From Diphasiastrum complanatum (taxonomy: Eukaryota > Streptophyta > Lycopodiopsida > Lycopodiales > Lycopodiaceae): a stretch of DNA of 64,000 nucleotides. The stretch spans positions 42,004,545 to 42,068,544 of the forward strand of contig CM055112.1 in NCBI GenBank assembly GCA_029204225.1. Reading direction: 5' to 3'. The notes under the pieces were generated by a model. It was given only the letters and a program-made list of their open reading frames with translations, ran no database searches and had not been told where the DNA came from. Numbering within the stretch: position 1 is the first letter of the stretch; every line of letters starts with the position of its first letter. Both the position numbers and the translations under genes were made by a program. Positions 42,224 through 54,545 of this stretch are shown piece by piece.

Positions 42224-43010
42224 TGGCATATACAGATTCTCATCAACGGATTTAAGGACATCATAAACTACAAGGAAAAATCTTTGCTGATCCTTCAAAG
42301 AATTTACACCAATTGGCATGCATATTGGAGACAGACACACTAACATATGCATTTGTGTATTTTTAGATTATCCTAGCTACATCAGTGTTGTACATATTGT
42401 GGTCTATTTAGATATTAAAAGTTAGTGCAATCAGCGTCATAGAACAATTCTTAGTTAGGTATTTGTGTATTCTTTGTAGTAACTCTTGTAACAATTGCTA
42501 TCATGAGCACATGACAATCATCATCTATAAGTCTGAAAAGAGTGGTCCACGTGTACAGAAGTATCAGGTAGGCATCACCAGCAATTTCAAACTTGATCAT
42601 GAGAACAAACTGAGAGTTTAAAGTACTCTTTTTCTCTTTCTGTCTGTAACTTTAACAAATTGTAGCACTTCTATGGTGGTTGTCATGATCATGCTTGATG
42701 CTTTTCTAGGGCATGTGGCTGAGGGAATGCCAAACTTAACGAGAAACTCTACCAAGTGAATGATACTTTTTATAAAAGTGCTGCTACGATATTCAGCTAT
42801 AAACTGATTGACTAAATCTAATGCTTCTGTAGGTTTGTACTGGTATGCTGCAGAGATTAAAATATAGTTCAATTATAAGGTATAGCTTTCAAACAAACAG
42901 CAGTTTGAAAAGTGCTTGAGGTACCCCAGTAGCACTTGTAATTGAGTTTTGCTTGTGCTGCCACTGAGACTCAGGATCAGTCCCTTCTGAGAGGAAATCT
43001 ATGCTAGTGT
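42224..43010. other. 3' flank of the bZIP gene
   Basis: It should hold the 3' UTR of the bZIP gene. No polyadenylation signal was clearly picked out. A minus-strand frame of 84 codons (42618-42872) may be Copia debris that continues into the next feature. Confidence 0.4.
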
Positions 43011-43400
43011 TCTCCTTTTAAACCAAATGTCCGTGATCCCATTATCCTTGCAAAAATCTTCAAACTTATTAGATTTGAATTTCCTCCCTCTACCTGATCA
43101 TAATGAGTGTTCTCCACCAAGGCCTTGAATTTCTTAAAACAAGAAAGTGCTACACATTTCTTCTTCGAGAATAGATCCACATCTTCTTGGAGCAATCATC
43201 TATGAACATCCTGAAATATTAGGCTCCACCTAGTGACATGGTCTTTCTTTGAACCACATTGGTCCACATTGTGCAATGCTGTATGTGAGCCCTCTCTACA
43301 GCTGTGGCATTTCCTAGAGGCAGTAAAGAATAATGATGTCGGAAGCTGATGAAGGGATCGTTCCTCTAGATCGATTTTGTTGCTACCATTCTCTAAGAAT
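43011..43400 (-). pseudogene. Copia integrase fragment
   Basis: The minus strand reads SLGGA.YF.MFIDDCSKKMW, the start of the Copia integrase core with its first catalytic Asp, then CFKKFKALVENTHYDQVEGG, in a frame with one or two breaks. Confidence 0.65.
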
Positions 43401-44044
43401 GAAGTATATTGTCCGTGTACATTAAACTTATCCAGCTAATCCAGCTAATGAGCTAAAAGAGTCCACTAGTAAGAAAACCTCAATAAATTTACTATCTCTA
43501 GAATTTTTTTCATCAGCTAACAATGTGTGTGACGGATCTAGTTATTTTGCATAAATGGTGGACTTTCAAAATCCTTAAAAAGGCTCAAGTATTTCAAGTT
43601 TGCATATTATAATTGCATTACAAATAATAGACCTAGAATCTACAATTTACAAGCAGATAAAAGTGGGAACTGGGTCCTCCTTGCTCAAATGCTTTACTAT
43701 GTTAGTGGTTGAAATAGATGCAGTAACTTACACTTAGCATCACAATGAATTCATCCACTAGAAATCTATGAGAAAAAGGAGATTCACTTATAATATTCAT
43801 CACCGTCTTACCTACATTCAAAGAAAGATAGTGTCCATATTCCCAAAGCATGGAGTTTTGCACCTTGAGAGATAAATCTTGATTGGTATTTGTGCTTTGC
43901 TTGCTCTATTTAGATATATTACTTGTCTGTACATTACTTGCAACAATGCAAACTAAAATAGTTGTTTAGGCACAAAATTATGTATGTAGTTGGATACTAG
44001 AAAGACATCCACAACAACACTTTCATTCATAATTGAGGCTCGTT

Positions 44045-44187
44045 AAGCGATGATTTAGTTAATCACTTGTTAATTTAGTGTGTTACATCATATATATGGC
44101 ATGGAATGATAGTTTAAGCGATGATTCATTTAATCACTTGTTAATTTAGTGTGTTACATCATATATATGGCATGGAATGATAGTTTA
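44045..44187. repeat. 71-bp tandem duplication
   Basis: Units start AAGCGATGATTTAG at 44045 and AAGCGATGATTCAT at 44116 and differ at about three positions. Confidence 0.9.
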
Positions 44188-44289
44188 AGTAGATGAATTT
44201 AGATGATGTGATTTCTTATATCACATCCATTGTATCTTACTTACAATGAACTTTGGTGAGATACACAAAATTTTTCTTTCTTTTAAGTG

Positions 44290-44890
44290 TCCAATGCTCA
44301 AGTAACTTGCTTGAATTAGAATAAATGTTGGTTTATAATAAGCTTTCTTTGCCATCACCATCACTTCAATAGGACAAATGAACTAAATTCTTTTACTAAA
44401 ATGGCCATTTTAGTAGGGGCCTTGAATCTTCTCAAATTTTGACAAACTCCAACCTTGCCAATCTTCTTTTTTGGGACCACTATAGTGGGTGATACCCATT
44501 CACTACTAGGCACATGATAGATAATCCCTTCTTGTGTGTACTTTTTCTAGTTTTTCTTTCACCATCATTAAGTGTTGAGAATTGAATACTTGATGTTTTT
44601 GTTGAATAGGTATCGTCCATTCTTTTAGATCAATTCAATGCTATGAAAATAATGCTTGCTATATCCTTGACCTTATTTTCCATGCAATGGCATTCTAAAC
44701 GCAATCAATATTGTTACATATTTATCAGTCTCCTTGGGTGTCAAGGACTTTAAAAATTTCAAGGTTTGACCTTCCCCTACCTCAACTTCTTGCACATTAT
44801 TCAGGTTGATCATTGCATGTTGTAGTGAGTTGGAGCCAAGGGCTTCTAGATTTGAAGTTAAGGAGACACTCTTGGTAGCCTCCTCCACTT
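44290..44890 (-). pseudogene. Ty3 reverse transcriptase N-terminal fragment
   Basis: The minus strand carries a decayed pol start (EGQTLKFLKSLTPKETDKYV from 44770) and then WVSPTIVVPKKKIGKVGVC with NLRRFKAPTKMA, the substrate-side start of a Ty3 reverse transcriptase. It stops before the catalytic motif. Confidence 0.65.
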
Positions 44891-45329
44891 CATAACATTC
44901 TAGATAACGTAAATTTATAGCCCGTTCCTCTTGACACTATCTACATCATCTAGCAATTTCGCTTGGCTAGAGAAATTTGAGAACTTGAAGAACATCCAGG
45001 CTGTACAACACATAAATCATCAGTACATCATTCGTCATAGGCATCCATATCTAGCTATTTCAACAATCTCCACAGCAGATGTAAAGATGAGAACACAATT
45101 AAGATAGTAATTCTAATGAATGATTTCCAATACAACAGCGGATTACTCCACCTTCTTCTCCATGCATTTCAATCTATTTATAGGCACAAGAGATGACTCT
45201 CTCTCCTCTCTCTAAATTCATATAGCTAAGATAACAATTATGAATTCTACACTACGAATATTGGACCATATGAGCAATTGACATTAGATGAAGGCTATTT
45301 GTGAGACCCAACGTCTATCACTTCTAAGA

Positions 45330-47744
45330 CCTATAAAAAATCAATAGATAATACTAATTTAATCATCTGTTGTGTGTGCACATAGTTTCACACAAATCAA
45401 TTTGTTTGAGTTGTTTGTGGATTCCTTGAGTGTTTTCAAGTGTTTTTGAATCTCATGGAGGGAGTTGGCTCAAAATCTTGGAGTTCTTCATCTTTGGTGT
45501 GAGGCAAGATCTAGATACAAGGAGAGATTGACATTGGTTGAAAGATTGGTCTCACATTGTGTTTGCAAGATCTCATAAGGAGTTGGATTCACTTTCAAGT
45601 ACCATTCTTATAGAGAGAGAGAAGCAAAAACGTTTAGTGGAAATAGGCAAGGCTTACTTGTTTGTCCAAGAATCTCAAGTTTTGAGAGATCTAGTCTAGA
45701 TTGGTGGAAAACTAGGACATTGTTTGTAATCAAATCTTTTCAAATCCATTCCAACTCTCAAGAGGTAGAGTCATTGGTCTTATTTGAGTCCAATAGGTGT
45801 GATTGGGTCTGGCTTTGGTGTGATTTGATTCAAATTTAGTGAGCCTTAATCTTTGTGATCTATGCAAGGTCCATTTTCCAAGGTGACTAGTTTTTTGAGT
45901 GAAGATTGATTCTTTTTTTTTGAATTGGTCTTTGTAGATCTTTCTAGATTTTTGATGTGTTCAAATTTAGTGTCTTTAGAGTCACAAATTAACTTTGAAG
46001 AATCATTTCACAAGTTTGTACTTTGTGTACAAGTACCTTCTCATCATGGCATCAATGGAGGCAAATGGAAGGTCCAAATCAAGGTGCTACTATTGTGCAA
46101 GAAAAATGATGAAGGAAAGCAAAAGGAAAGGCAAGTATGTTGCAACAATCAAGGTGGAGATGGCTTCATTAAGGAGGAGTCTCTCATGGCATGCATGGAT
46201 GCACCAAAAATTTCTATGGAGGAAAATTCTTGGTGGATTGATATTGGGACAACCCCATATCACTTGAAAAAGGGAGTATTTTTCTTCATTCACATCATAT
46301 TCAAGTTCTAAGGAGTCCATTGTTGTTTCAAATGGTGTTGAATATGTGATTCATGGAATAGGAACCATTCCTATTTGGCTTGGATCAAGGAAGAAAGTAG
46401 AGCTGAAAAATGTGTTGTATGTTCCTTCATTTTGTAGAAATGTGTTGAGTGTGAGTCAATTGATTGACAAAGGATGTAGTGGCAAGTTTGATTGCAATGT
46501 TTTCTTTATCATCAAAGGAGGTAAAGTCTTTACAAAAGGTATTAGAGATGGTAGGCTCTTCAAACTTAATATTTGTGTGAAAACTAATCACATGTTTGAA
46601 TTAGTGAAGGAAGCCAAGGGAGAGCTCATTTCTCAAAAGGAGAGGATGGAGCACTCAATTTCAATTCCATGGATAATAAGTCTTATGTTCACATCAAGAA
46701 TAATGTTTCTTATGTGACTAAAAGTGTTGCAAATGGTGGTGATGTCAAGGAGACTTCAAGGATCAAGGAGGAGCACCAAGAAGATGATCTTGAGGAGTCG
46801 TCTCAAGGTTCAAGTGTGCCAAGGATTGAGGAGGAGAGTCCTTCTCAAGTTATGATTCCAAGAAGAATATCAAGAGACATGGATGAGCCTGTGTGGCTCG
46901 CATTTCAAGGGAAAGAGGAGCACATTTCAAGTGGTATACATCTCATGCTTGCTTCTCTTATGGCATTTGATGAATCGATTTGCTTTAGTGAGACTCTTGC
47001 ATCTCAAAGTTGGAGTAAAGCCATACTAGTTGAGTATGATGCCTCTCTTAAGAACATAGTTGATGTTTTTAATGGTTTGAAATTGATTTTAGATCAACTA
47101 GAAAGCAAATGGTTATTTCATCAAATGTATGCCCTTGAGTCTTGCAAGAGCAAGAGTGATTTGTTCACTCAGTGTGTGAAAATTTGTGTTTTTTCATGTT
47201 GTGAGGTGACTTTTAAACACATTATGAGAGTAAGTGAATCATCCTCTAAGAACACATATCCATTATGATGTATGTAGCCTTGATATCTGAGATTTGGCAT
47301 GGAGTCCAAGCATAAAGACACGATGCAAACTCTTTGTTATTTTAGCATTCATAGTCTTGCCAATCTTGATGTGTCTAATTCTCAAGATCTTGGTAACATG
47401 ATGATGGATCTTTGTGATCCTTTTGATTCAAGGACGACTCTTGATCTCCTTATGGAGTTGCAGATATTTTCAAAGAGGATGAGCTTTTGGATCAACCATA
47501 TGCTTCAAGGATGGAACAAATCAATGAAAAAAGTGCTCAAGTGGTGCAAAGCTCTTCTTGATGCTTGGAGATGGCTTTCAATCAAGGAAGTCTTGTCTTG
47601 GCTATGGTGACCTTGATGCAATTTCAGAGTTATTGGCTGGTTTTCTGATCAAGTTCATGCCAAAGGATCTACTTGAGAAGCTATTCTTATCTACTTAAGT
47701 TTTGGAGGAAACTAGCATAGTAGTCAAGCTAAATTTTGAGGAGT
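45330..47744 (+). mobile_element. Internal region of the defective Copia family, copy 2
   Basis: The leader region repeats phrases of copy 1. Coding pieces: a protease remnant WWIDIGTTPYHL near 46230 (DSGAT lost); a gag-pre-integrase segment LKNVLYVPSFCRNVLSVSQL (46410-46480); then, with no integrase, the linker EESSQGSSVPRIEEE (46795) and DESICFSETLASQSWSKAIL (46970). Where reverse transcriptase should follow there is unrelated sequence. No PPT was identified with certainty; the element ends at an LTR start at 47745. Confidence 0.65.
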
Positions 47745-48170
47745 GTGAAGATTTTGCAAAATCTAGCTTGATTAGTCTATACTTTCATGTAAATATGTAA
47801 ATCTCACATGTGTGGAGCATTTTACCACGTGTGGAGGGTAGGCCTAATAATTTTAGCTCATTTATGCTGAGTTTGAAAAGTCAATAGGCCTCAAACTTGA
47901 GATCTAGTGAGATAGTGACATTTGTCACATGATGTTAGGATTGAAATGCATTTATTTAGCCCAATCACATTTAGAGGCATAGATCACAAGGCCAATCACC
48001 TACCCGAGAGTAGGCCATTTTTAATCTCTAAAAGCATGTTGAGAACTTAGGTTTTTCATGTACTTTGATTGCTTTGAGTGCCAATTGAATGTGGATTCAT
48101 TATGCATGAAATTGTGCTCTTCCCTTAGAATCAATCTAGGAAGATTGTAGGATGCAAAAAATCGCCACCT
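47745..48170 (+). repeat. Truncated 3' LTR of Copia copy 2
   Basis: It begins TGTGAAGATTTTGC and includes CACATGTGTGGAGC and CACGTGTGGAG at the same offsets as the LTR at 12973. The match fades after about 400 bases. Confidence 0.65.
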
Positions 48171-48735
48171 CTCTTTTGCCATCTTACACTTGATAAAAAA
48201 GATGGCTCTTCAACAACTAACTTTTTCTAACAAACACTAACATTGTGGAAACATCTCAAATATTCTACAAAGCTTGCTCAGTGGTTCTTTCAATCGATTT
48301 TTTGTAAAATGTCTATGAAAAGAATAATTTTCTATTCTGGTTTTAGATTTAGTACGACAATTTTCAAAACAATAAATAATCCTTTTATGATGAAAACAAA
48401 GCGATTACAACTATTCCAAGGAATTTTCTCCTTCTATCATTTGAGCCATTGAGCTAGCTTCCAAAAAAGCTTTGTTTATTTCATGATCAATCCTTGCCAA
48501 TTTGAATAATTACCATGTGGAAGGATAACGGATTACAGTTAGTAATTGACATCAGCAATATTTTTATGTATCTCTATCAATGACATTGAAATAGATCCAA
48601 ATTTAGAAATCTCATTTTAGATGCCATTTATATCATTAGATAATGCCTAGAGAAACAAAAAGATTAAGTTTCTTGTTAATATTAAATCTACTCAATATAT
48701 CATAAATTCGAACGCCATTTACTCTAGAGACTCCT
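48171..48735. other. No gene seen
   Basis: AT-rich sequence with only short frames; it may belong to the pol element that follows. Confidence 0.45.
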
Positions 48736-51690
48736 ATAGAACAACAAAGATTCTAGCGCTGGTACATTGGAACACCTGTGGACCTTTCAATGTGATCTCA
48801 GTAAGAGGCTCAAAGTACTATATAGCCTTCATTAACGACAACAGTAAGTTTGTCCGAATCTACCTCATTAAATCAGAGGCATTCGACAAGTTCACAAAAT
48901 ATGTGAAGTGGGCAGAAATATGCACAAGAAACAAGGTGAAGCAGATCAAAACAGATCGTGGTGGAGAGTACATCTCAAATTGATTCACTAATTTCTGCAA
49001 TGATCGAGAAATCCTTTACAGAAAGACAACATCCTATACACCGCAGCACAATGGTGTTGTAGAAAGAAAAAACGGGACTCTCATGGAAGCCGCAAGGTGC
49101 ATCATAGCCTATTCAAAGGCACCAACAGTGCTAGATTCAAACGAATCTAGTGAAGATTGTCAGAGACGTCAAGTTCAATAAGACCAGAACAATGGTCGAC
49201 AATGATTCTGCCAGCTATGAAGTCCTAGGGAAGCAGTATTATGACCAGCCAACCATAACAGAGAGAGCTGAACCCGAACAACCAGAGGAAGATGTTCGAG
49301 CTCCACATCAGCTGAGCGACAAATCAGATGAAGAAAGGTTTGCAAGCCTGCTCGCTGCTAGAACTCATGTAAATCGAGATGGTTCCGGATCTAGCCAAAG
49401 AGACAAAGACTAGAGCATTGCAGTACCAGAAGAATCTCCTAGGAGATCAATGAGAGAGCGAAGAGTGCCAGCAAGATTTGTGCTAGGCAGCTCAGCTTCT
49501 ACATCCGAAGAATTTTGTGGATTCAGTGGAAAATCACAAACATTCGAGGAAGCCATCGATAGTCCATAGAAGGACAAATGGATCCAAGGCATGAACGAAG
49601 AAATTGAATCCATGAAGAAGAATGAGATATGTACATTGCAACCAGTGCCAGAGAAACGAAAAACAGTGCAATGCAAATGGGTTTACAAACTCAAGTATGG
49701 ACCGAATGGAGATGTTTCGAGATACAAGGCCAGACTTGTAGCGAATGATTTTTTTTAGAAGTACGGCATCGACTACACTGATACCTTCTCTCTAGTGGTG
49801 AAACATGCTTTCTTACACCTACTATTTGCATATGCAGCCACATACGACCTCATGATTCACATCGTTGATGAGAAGACATCATTTCTACATGGCGAATTAG
49901 ACAAAGAGGTCTACATGGATCAACCTCCTGGTTATACCTCCGAATCACTTCCTACCTATGCATGCCAAATGCATAGGAGTATCTATGGTTTGAAGCAATC
50001 AGCACGACAATGGTATCAGAAAAAAGATCAAGACCTAAGATCCTTAGGATTTGAGCCATTGATAGCCGATTCCAATGTTTATTTGAGAATCATAGATGGG
50101 GAGATCATCATTGTTGCTATGTATGTGGACAACACCCTGATACTATGTAGAAGCGAAGGCCTGATTGTAGGAGTGAAGAATGAGATCTTGAAACATTTCG
50201 AGATAACAGACCTAGGAGAAGCCAGATGTTATCTAGGCTTGTAGATTGACCGAGCCTATAATGAAGGAAGGCTATACCTTCATCAGTCGAGGTACACCCA
50301 AAAAATCCTAGATGATTTCAGGATGACAGGTTGCAAAGGGGCAAATAACCCAATGCTTGTAGGGACAGTCCTGACGAACAAAGATTGCTCAAAGACAGAA
50401 GAAGAGCAGGAGATGATGTAGCACACGTCTTACAGGAGGCTAATCGGATTTTTGATGTATCTAGCAGACAACTTACACGCCCCAACATTGCTTATGTTGT
50501 GTTCAGAATGAGTCAATTCAGCACGAATCCAGGCTTAGCACATTGGAAGATCACAAAGTGAATCTTACAGTACCCCAGTAGACAAAGGATTATGGGCTAT
50601 GTTATTCTCTTGATGCAGGTTTCCAGATGCACTCCTACAATGATGCTAGCTGGGCATCTCTCAAGGACTATTGTAAAAGTGTCTCAAGAGGGTGCACCAT
50701 TGCAACAGGCACAACAAGTCTTTGGGTCAGCAAGAAGCAGACCATTATAGCTCAATCATCCTGTGAAGCATAATATGTTGTAGCCACAAAGATGGCCAAC
50801 GAAATCACATGGTTGAGACATTTCCTCGACGGACTAGGTGAAACCAACCAAGAGCCACTGATTCTGTAGATGGACAATACTTCTGCAATTCACCTAACAA
50901 AGAATCCCATGTTTTACTCAAGAAAGAACCACATCGCAATCAAGTATCACTTGATAAGGGACTTGGTCACTAGAAAGGAATTGAAGACTAGCTTCATTGG
51001 CATGAAGCAAATGGTGGTGGACATCTTCACCAAGGCCCTAGACAAAGTTTTGTCTGATAAGTAGAGAAAAAGTTTGGGAGCTATAAAGCTATCACGCTTT
51101 GAGAGGGAGCTGAAGAAACAAACTGTTTCTAGCCACAAAGCTATGATAGCTTTAGAGCTCAAGGCAAAAGAGAAACAAGAGAGCTTCATGATGGGTCAGC
51201 AAGAAGCAGACCATTATAACTCAATCATTTTGCGATGCAGAATACGTTGCAGCCACAAAGATGGCTAACAAAATCACATGGCTGAGATAGTTCCTCGACG
51301 GACTAGGTGAAACAAACCAAGACCCACTGACTCTGCAGATGAACAATACTTCTGCAATTCACCTGACGAAGGATCTCGTGTTTCACTCAAGAACGAAACA
51401 CATCGCAATCAAGTATCACTTGATAAGGGACTGGTCACTAGAAGGGAATTACGTGTTTCACTCAAGAATGAAACACATCGCAATCAAGTATCACTTGATA
51501 AGGGACTGGTCACTAGAAGAGAATTGAAGACCAACTTCATTGGCATGAAGCAAATGGTGGCGGACATCTTCACCAAGGCCCTAGACAAAGGTTTCTTCGA
51601 TAGGCAGAGGAAGAGTTTGGGAGTTATAAAACTACTATTTCTGGCCACAAAGCTATGATAGTTTTAGAGCTCAAGGCAAAAGAGAAACAT
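48736..51690 (+). pseudogene. Copia integrase, reverse transcriptase and RNase H (decayed)
   Basis: Integrase: HWNTCGPFNVISVRGSKYYI, AFINDNSKFVRIYL, KTDRGGEYIS, then SYTPQHNGVVERKNGTLMEA. A deletion follows. Reverse transcriptase: WIQGMNEEIESMKKNEICTL, CKWVYKLKYGPNGDVSRYKA, VDEKTSFLHGELDKEVYM, QPPGYTSESLPTYACQMHRS, IYGLKQSARQWY, and YVDNTLI in place of the catalytic YVDD, so the active site is damaged. RNase H tail: DNTSAIHLTKNPMFYSRKNH and FIGMKQMVVDIFTKALDK, duplicated downstream. Several stops (for example in VANDFF, near 49757) confirm a pseudogene. Confidence 0.88.
50728..51690. repeat. 469-bp tandem duplication of the RNase H tail, with a nested 75-bp duplication
   Basis: TCAGCAAGAAGCAGACCATTATA occurs at 50728 and 51197. 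Each unit holds the DNTSAIHL and IFTKALDK coding segments, diverged by roughly 10%. Inside the second unit a 75-bp segment starting CGTGTTTCACTCAAGAA at 51377 is repeated at 51452, in frame (25 codons) and almost unchanged. Confidence 0.88.
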
Positions 51691-51699
51691 AAGAGGTGC

Positions 51700-52048
51700 A
51701 TGGTTGCGAACAGAAAGGCTTCGAGGACCAAAGACATGAAGACGACGGTCAAACGAACATGAACACGAGCACGAACACGAGCACGAGCACGAGCACGAAC
51801 ACAAACACATCCTCCAAAGACTGACAGGATACCATTAGGACGTGCCTAATCAGCCACTCTTGTAATCTCCTGATTTGCTAATCGTGTCCTCCTCTCTACA
51901 TACATGTAAATCCTGATTATTAATTATGCAGTTGTAGTAGATTGGCAACATACCAATGTAAGCTGAATACTATGTAGCCAACAAGCTAAGGTTCAAGAAG
52001 TCCACTAGTAAGCGTGAGGTTTTGATTCGCAAAAGATCACTCCCAACA
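51700..52048 (+). repeat. Probable LTR ending at a primer-binding site
   Basis: Sequence after the Copia pol ends ACTCCCAACA at 52048 and is followed by GTGGTATCAGAGCTGAG, a good initiator tRNA-Met primer site (52050-52065). The left edge is not resolved. After the primer site comes the start of a different internal region. Confidence 0.5.
51752..51805. repeat. Hexanucleotide microsatellite (ACGAGC/ACGAAC)
   Basis: About eight units of ACGAGC, ACGAAC and ACACGA type lie just after the element's coding end. Confidence 0.85.
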
Positions 52049-52049
52049 G

Positions 52050-52065
52050 TGGTATCAGAGCTGAG
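52050..52065 (+). other. Primer-binding site
   Basis: TGGTATCAGAGCTGAG follows the CA end of the LTR by one base. Confidence 0.75.
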
Positions 52066-52325
52066 ATTTCTCAACAGTGATCTCAAGCAAATGTACATAG
52101 ATCAACAAGCAAACATGAGAGCTCTGTTGCAAGTCTCCTCCCAACCATAGTTGCATAGGAATACCATAATGAGGAATGCCTGACCTGGCTCACACTATAT
52201 CCCCTCAAGCACCCCTTAACCCTGACACATCCTAACGTCGGCACATGGCAAACTCCATGCACAGTCGACACTTGCCACTTGGCAGTACCCTGACACATAG
52301 GCAAGCTAGTAGGTGGACAGTCTCT

Positions 52326-52455
52326 GACATGTGTCACTCATGCATTGGACCAAGTGTCCCAATGAGCATATGACACATGTCCTGTTGACCCGTCCGACAA
52401 GTGTCACTCATGCACTGGACCAAGTGTCCCAGTGAGCATATGACACATGCCACAT
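52326..52455. repeat. 71-bp tandem duplication
   Basis: GACATGTGTCACTCATGC at 52326 and GACAAGTGTCACTCATGC at 52397 open two units. Each contains GGACCAAGTGTCCCA and GAGCATATGACACATG. Confidence 0.85.
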
Positions 52456-52539
52456 TGATTGGTCAACCCTTCCTACTTTCTAGGAGGTCAGTCCAGCAGA
52501 CTCTCATGAGACCCGGTACCCCCTTGGCCATCTCGGATT

Positions 52540-52805
52540 TAGTCACTATAACAAATATTTACATTGCAATTTACAATTGTCTCCACAGGCCGGTGAGGCA
52601 TACCTATAGTAACTGGACTGGTTGGTCTAAAACCATACTTTAGCTCGAAGGGACTCATCTTTGTAGATGCATTCTTTTTATCATTATAGGCAAACTCGTT
52701 TCCATTGGGTCTGCCTTTCACTCACATATGCCCTAAGCATGTCTTCCAAGGTTTGGTTAACTCTCGTTAGTCTGCCCATCTGTTTCAAGATGATCAAAAC
52801 TACTC
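52540..52805 (-). pseudogene. Ty3 integrase C-terminal fragment
   Basis: On the minus strand a degenerate QTERVNQTLEDMLRAYVSE-like segment (52790-52700) is followed by EFAYNDKKNASTKMSPFELK and YGFRPTSPVTIG. The upstream part is cut off where the CACTA-like element begins at 52814. Confidence 0.7.
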
Positions 52806-52813
52806 ATTCCCAA

Positions 52814-54545
52814 CACTACAAGAATTGCCACATTTTTGGACAAGATTTCTGATGTAAAATCGCGTTTCAATTTTTTTTTTGAATCAACGGGGGCGTCAGA
52901 AAACACATTGCAATAGTGTCATCGGAATCCGTGACATTTATAATCCATTGGAATTAGATGCCAAGCCCAAAAGCAGCAACCGGCCGGTAAAAACAATTCT
53001 CGAAAAAAATGCCACGTGGACGTCGGATTCTAACGGCCCGGTCACGCAGATGTCGGAAGCCGACATCCACATGGCAAAAGAAACCGAAAAAGAAAAAAAA
53101 TTTCTCCACGTGGAGATGTCGGAATCCAATGTCCACATGGCCGGGTCGTCAAAATCCGACAAATATTTTTTTTTTCGTTTTTTTGTGGGCTTTAGGTTTT
53201 TTTATTTTTGTCACGTGGCCGTCGGAATCTGACAAATTTTTTTATTTCCTTCGAAATCCGACGGATTTTAAATGTGTCGAGATTTTGACACTGTTGAAAA
53301 ATAGAAAAAAAACTAAAACATCATAATACGAACTCTTACTTCAATGTGGAGATTATGACAAGAACTACAAATATAGTATGTATGACATATGATTCTACAT
53401 AGCAACTAATATAACCTCTTACAATCGTTTCAAACATGTTGAATGAATATTTAGATCAACTACGATTCACAATATTAATCAAATCACTAATACACTATGA
53501 ACCCATTCGTTAGCGGGTATGGAAACTAGCATAAATTGCAACCAAACATACTCCAATTGACAAGACGTGCATACAGAAGATAACTAATTACGAAAAATGA
53601 CATAGATGACACGAACTGAAAATAAATAAAGCCATACCTATTTGTGAGTGTATATGCGAAGAAGTGCAAGTCGTGAATGCTTCAATTGATTCTACTATGT
53701 TTGCCACTTTGCTTCTGTCTTTTGCCAAGTAATGAGGTAGACAATCGATCACTCAGGTAAACAGATGTTGTAGGGTTTGTAGGTTGCCAGAAAACCCTCA
53801 CAAAGGGCCACAAGCAGAGTGTAGAACTGCCCGTAGGTAGGGTAACATAACTGGGTAAGTACATGTTGTAGAATAGACAAGAACTGCAACCAAAAGCTCA
53901 GAACAGATTACCTGGATTATTATTATAGATTGACCGGCTACAGTGCTATTTTGCTTCCACGGGGGGCCGCTACCATGCAAGTAATTGTATCCTCAAAGGT
54001 CTAAATTATGGCCATGATTCCGTGGCTTCATTGAGATAGTATACAATACAAAAGAAAGAGAAAACAAAGTATACACAAGGAAGATAGTATACAAGAAAAA
54101 GTTATAAAGAAAGAAATCTTAGTTGCACATAACAAAACAAAAAAATCCTACTTGGAATGAGACAAATGAGATTGATAGAGTTGAGAACTAGTGCCAAAAG
54201 CCGATGCCGAACAATCTTTTGCAAGAATAAAAAATGAGAAACCCTAGAAAAATAACGCAGCTTTGAGAATTCGGTCACGGATGTCAGATTCTGACATCTA
54301 TATTATCCGTCAGAATCTGACATTCGCTTTATGCTTTTTTTTTATGCACGGACAAGTGACGTCATCAATTAGAAAGGTGCAGTCTCTGAAATGGAATGTT
54401 GGATTCCGACATATTTATTGTGCGTCAGAATCTTACATCCGTAAAAAAAGAAAATTCTGCAGGTTTTTTATTTTCTAGCAATTTTTTTTGTGTCGGATTC
54501 CAACGTATTATTATGTCAGATTCTGACGGATTATGAATTTTTTTT
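52814..54545. mobile_element. CACTA-like DNA transposon, non-autonomous
   Basis: The left end CACTACAAGAATTG is the plant CACTA (En/Spm) terminus. Clusters of sub-terminal inverted motifs of GTCGGAATCCGAC/GTCAGATTCTGAC type lie at 52900-53290 and 54270-54540, as expected near both ends of such elements. The middle has no transposase. A matching CTTGTAGTG right end was not found, so the right border is where the repeats stop and may be deleted. It sits next to a truncated Ty3 integrase, perhaps its insertion site. Confidence 0.6.
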
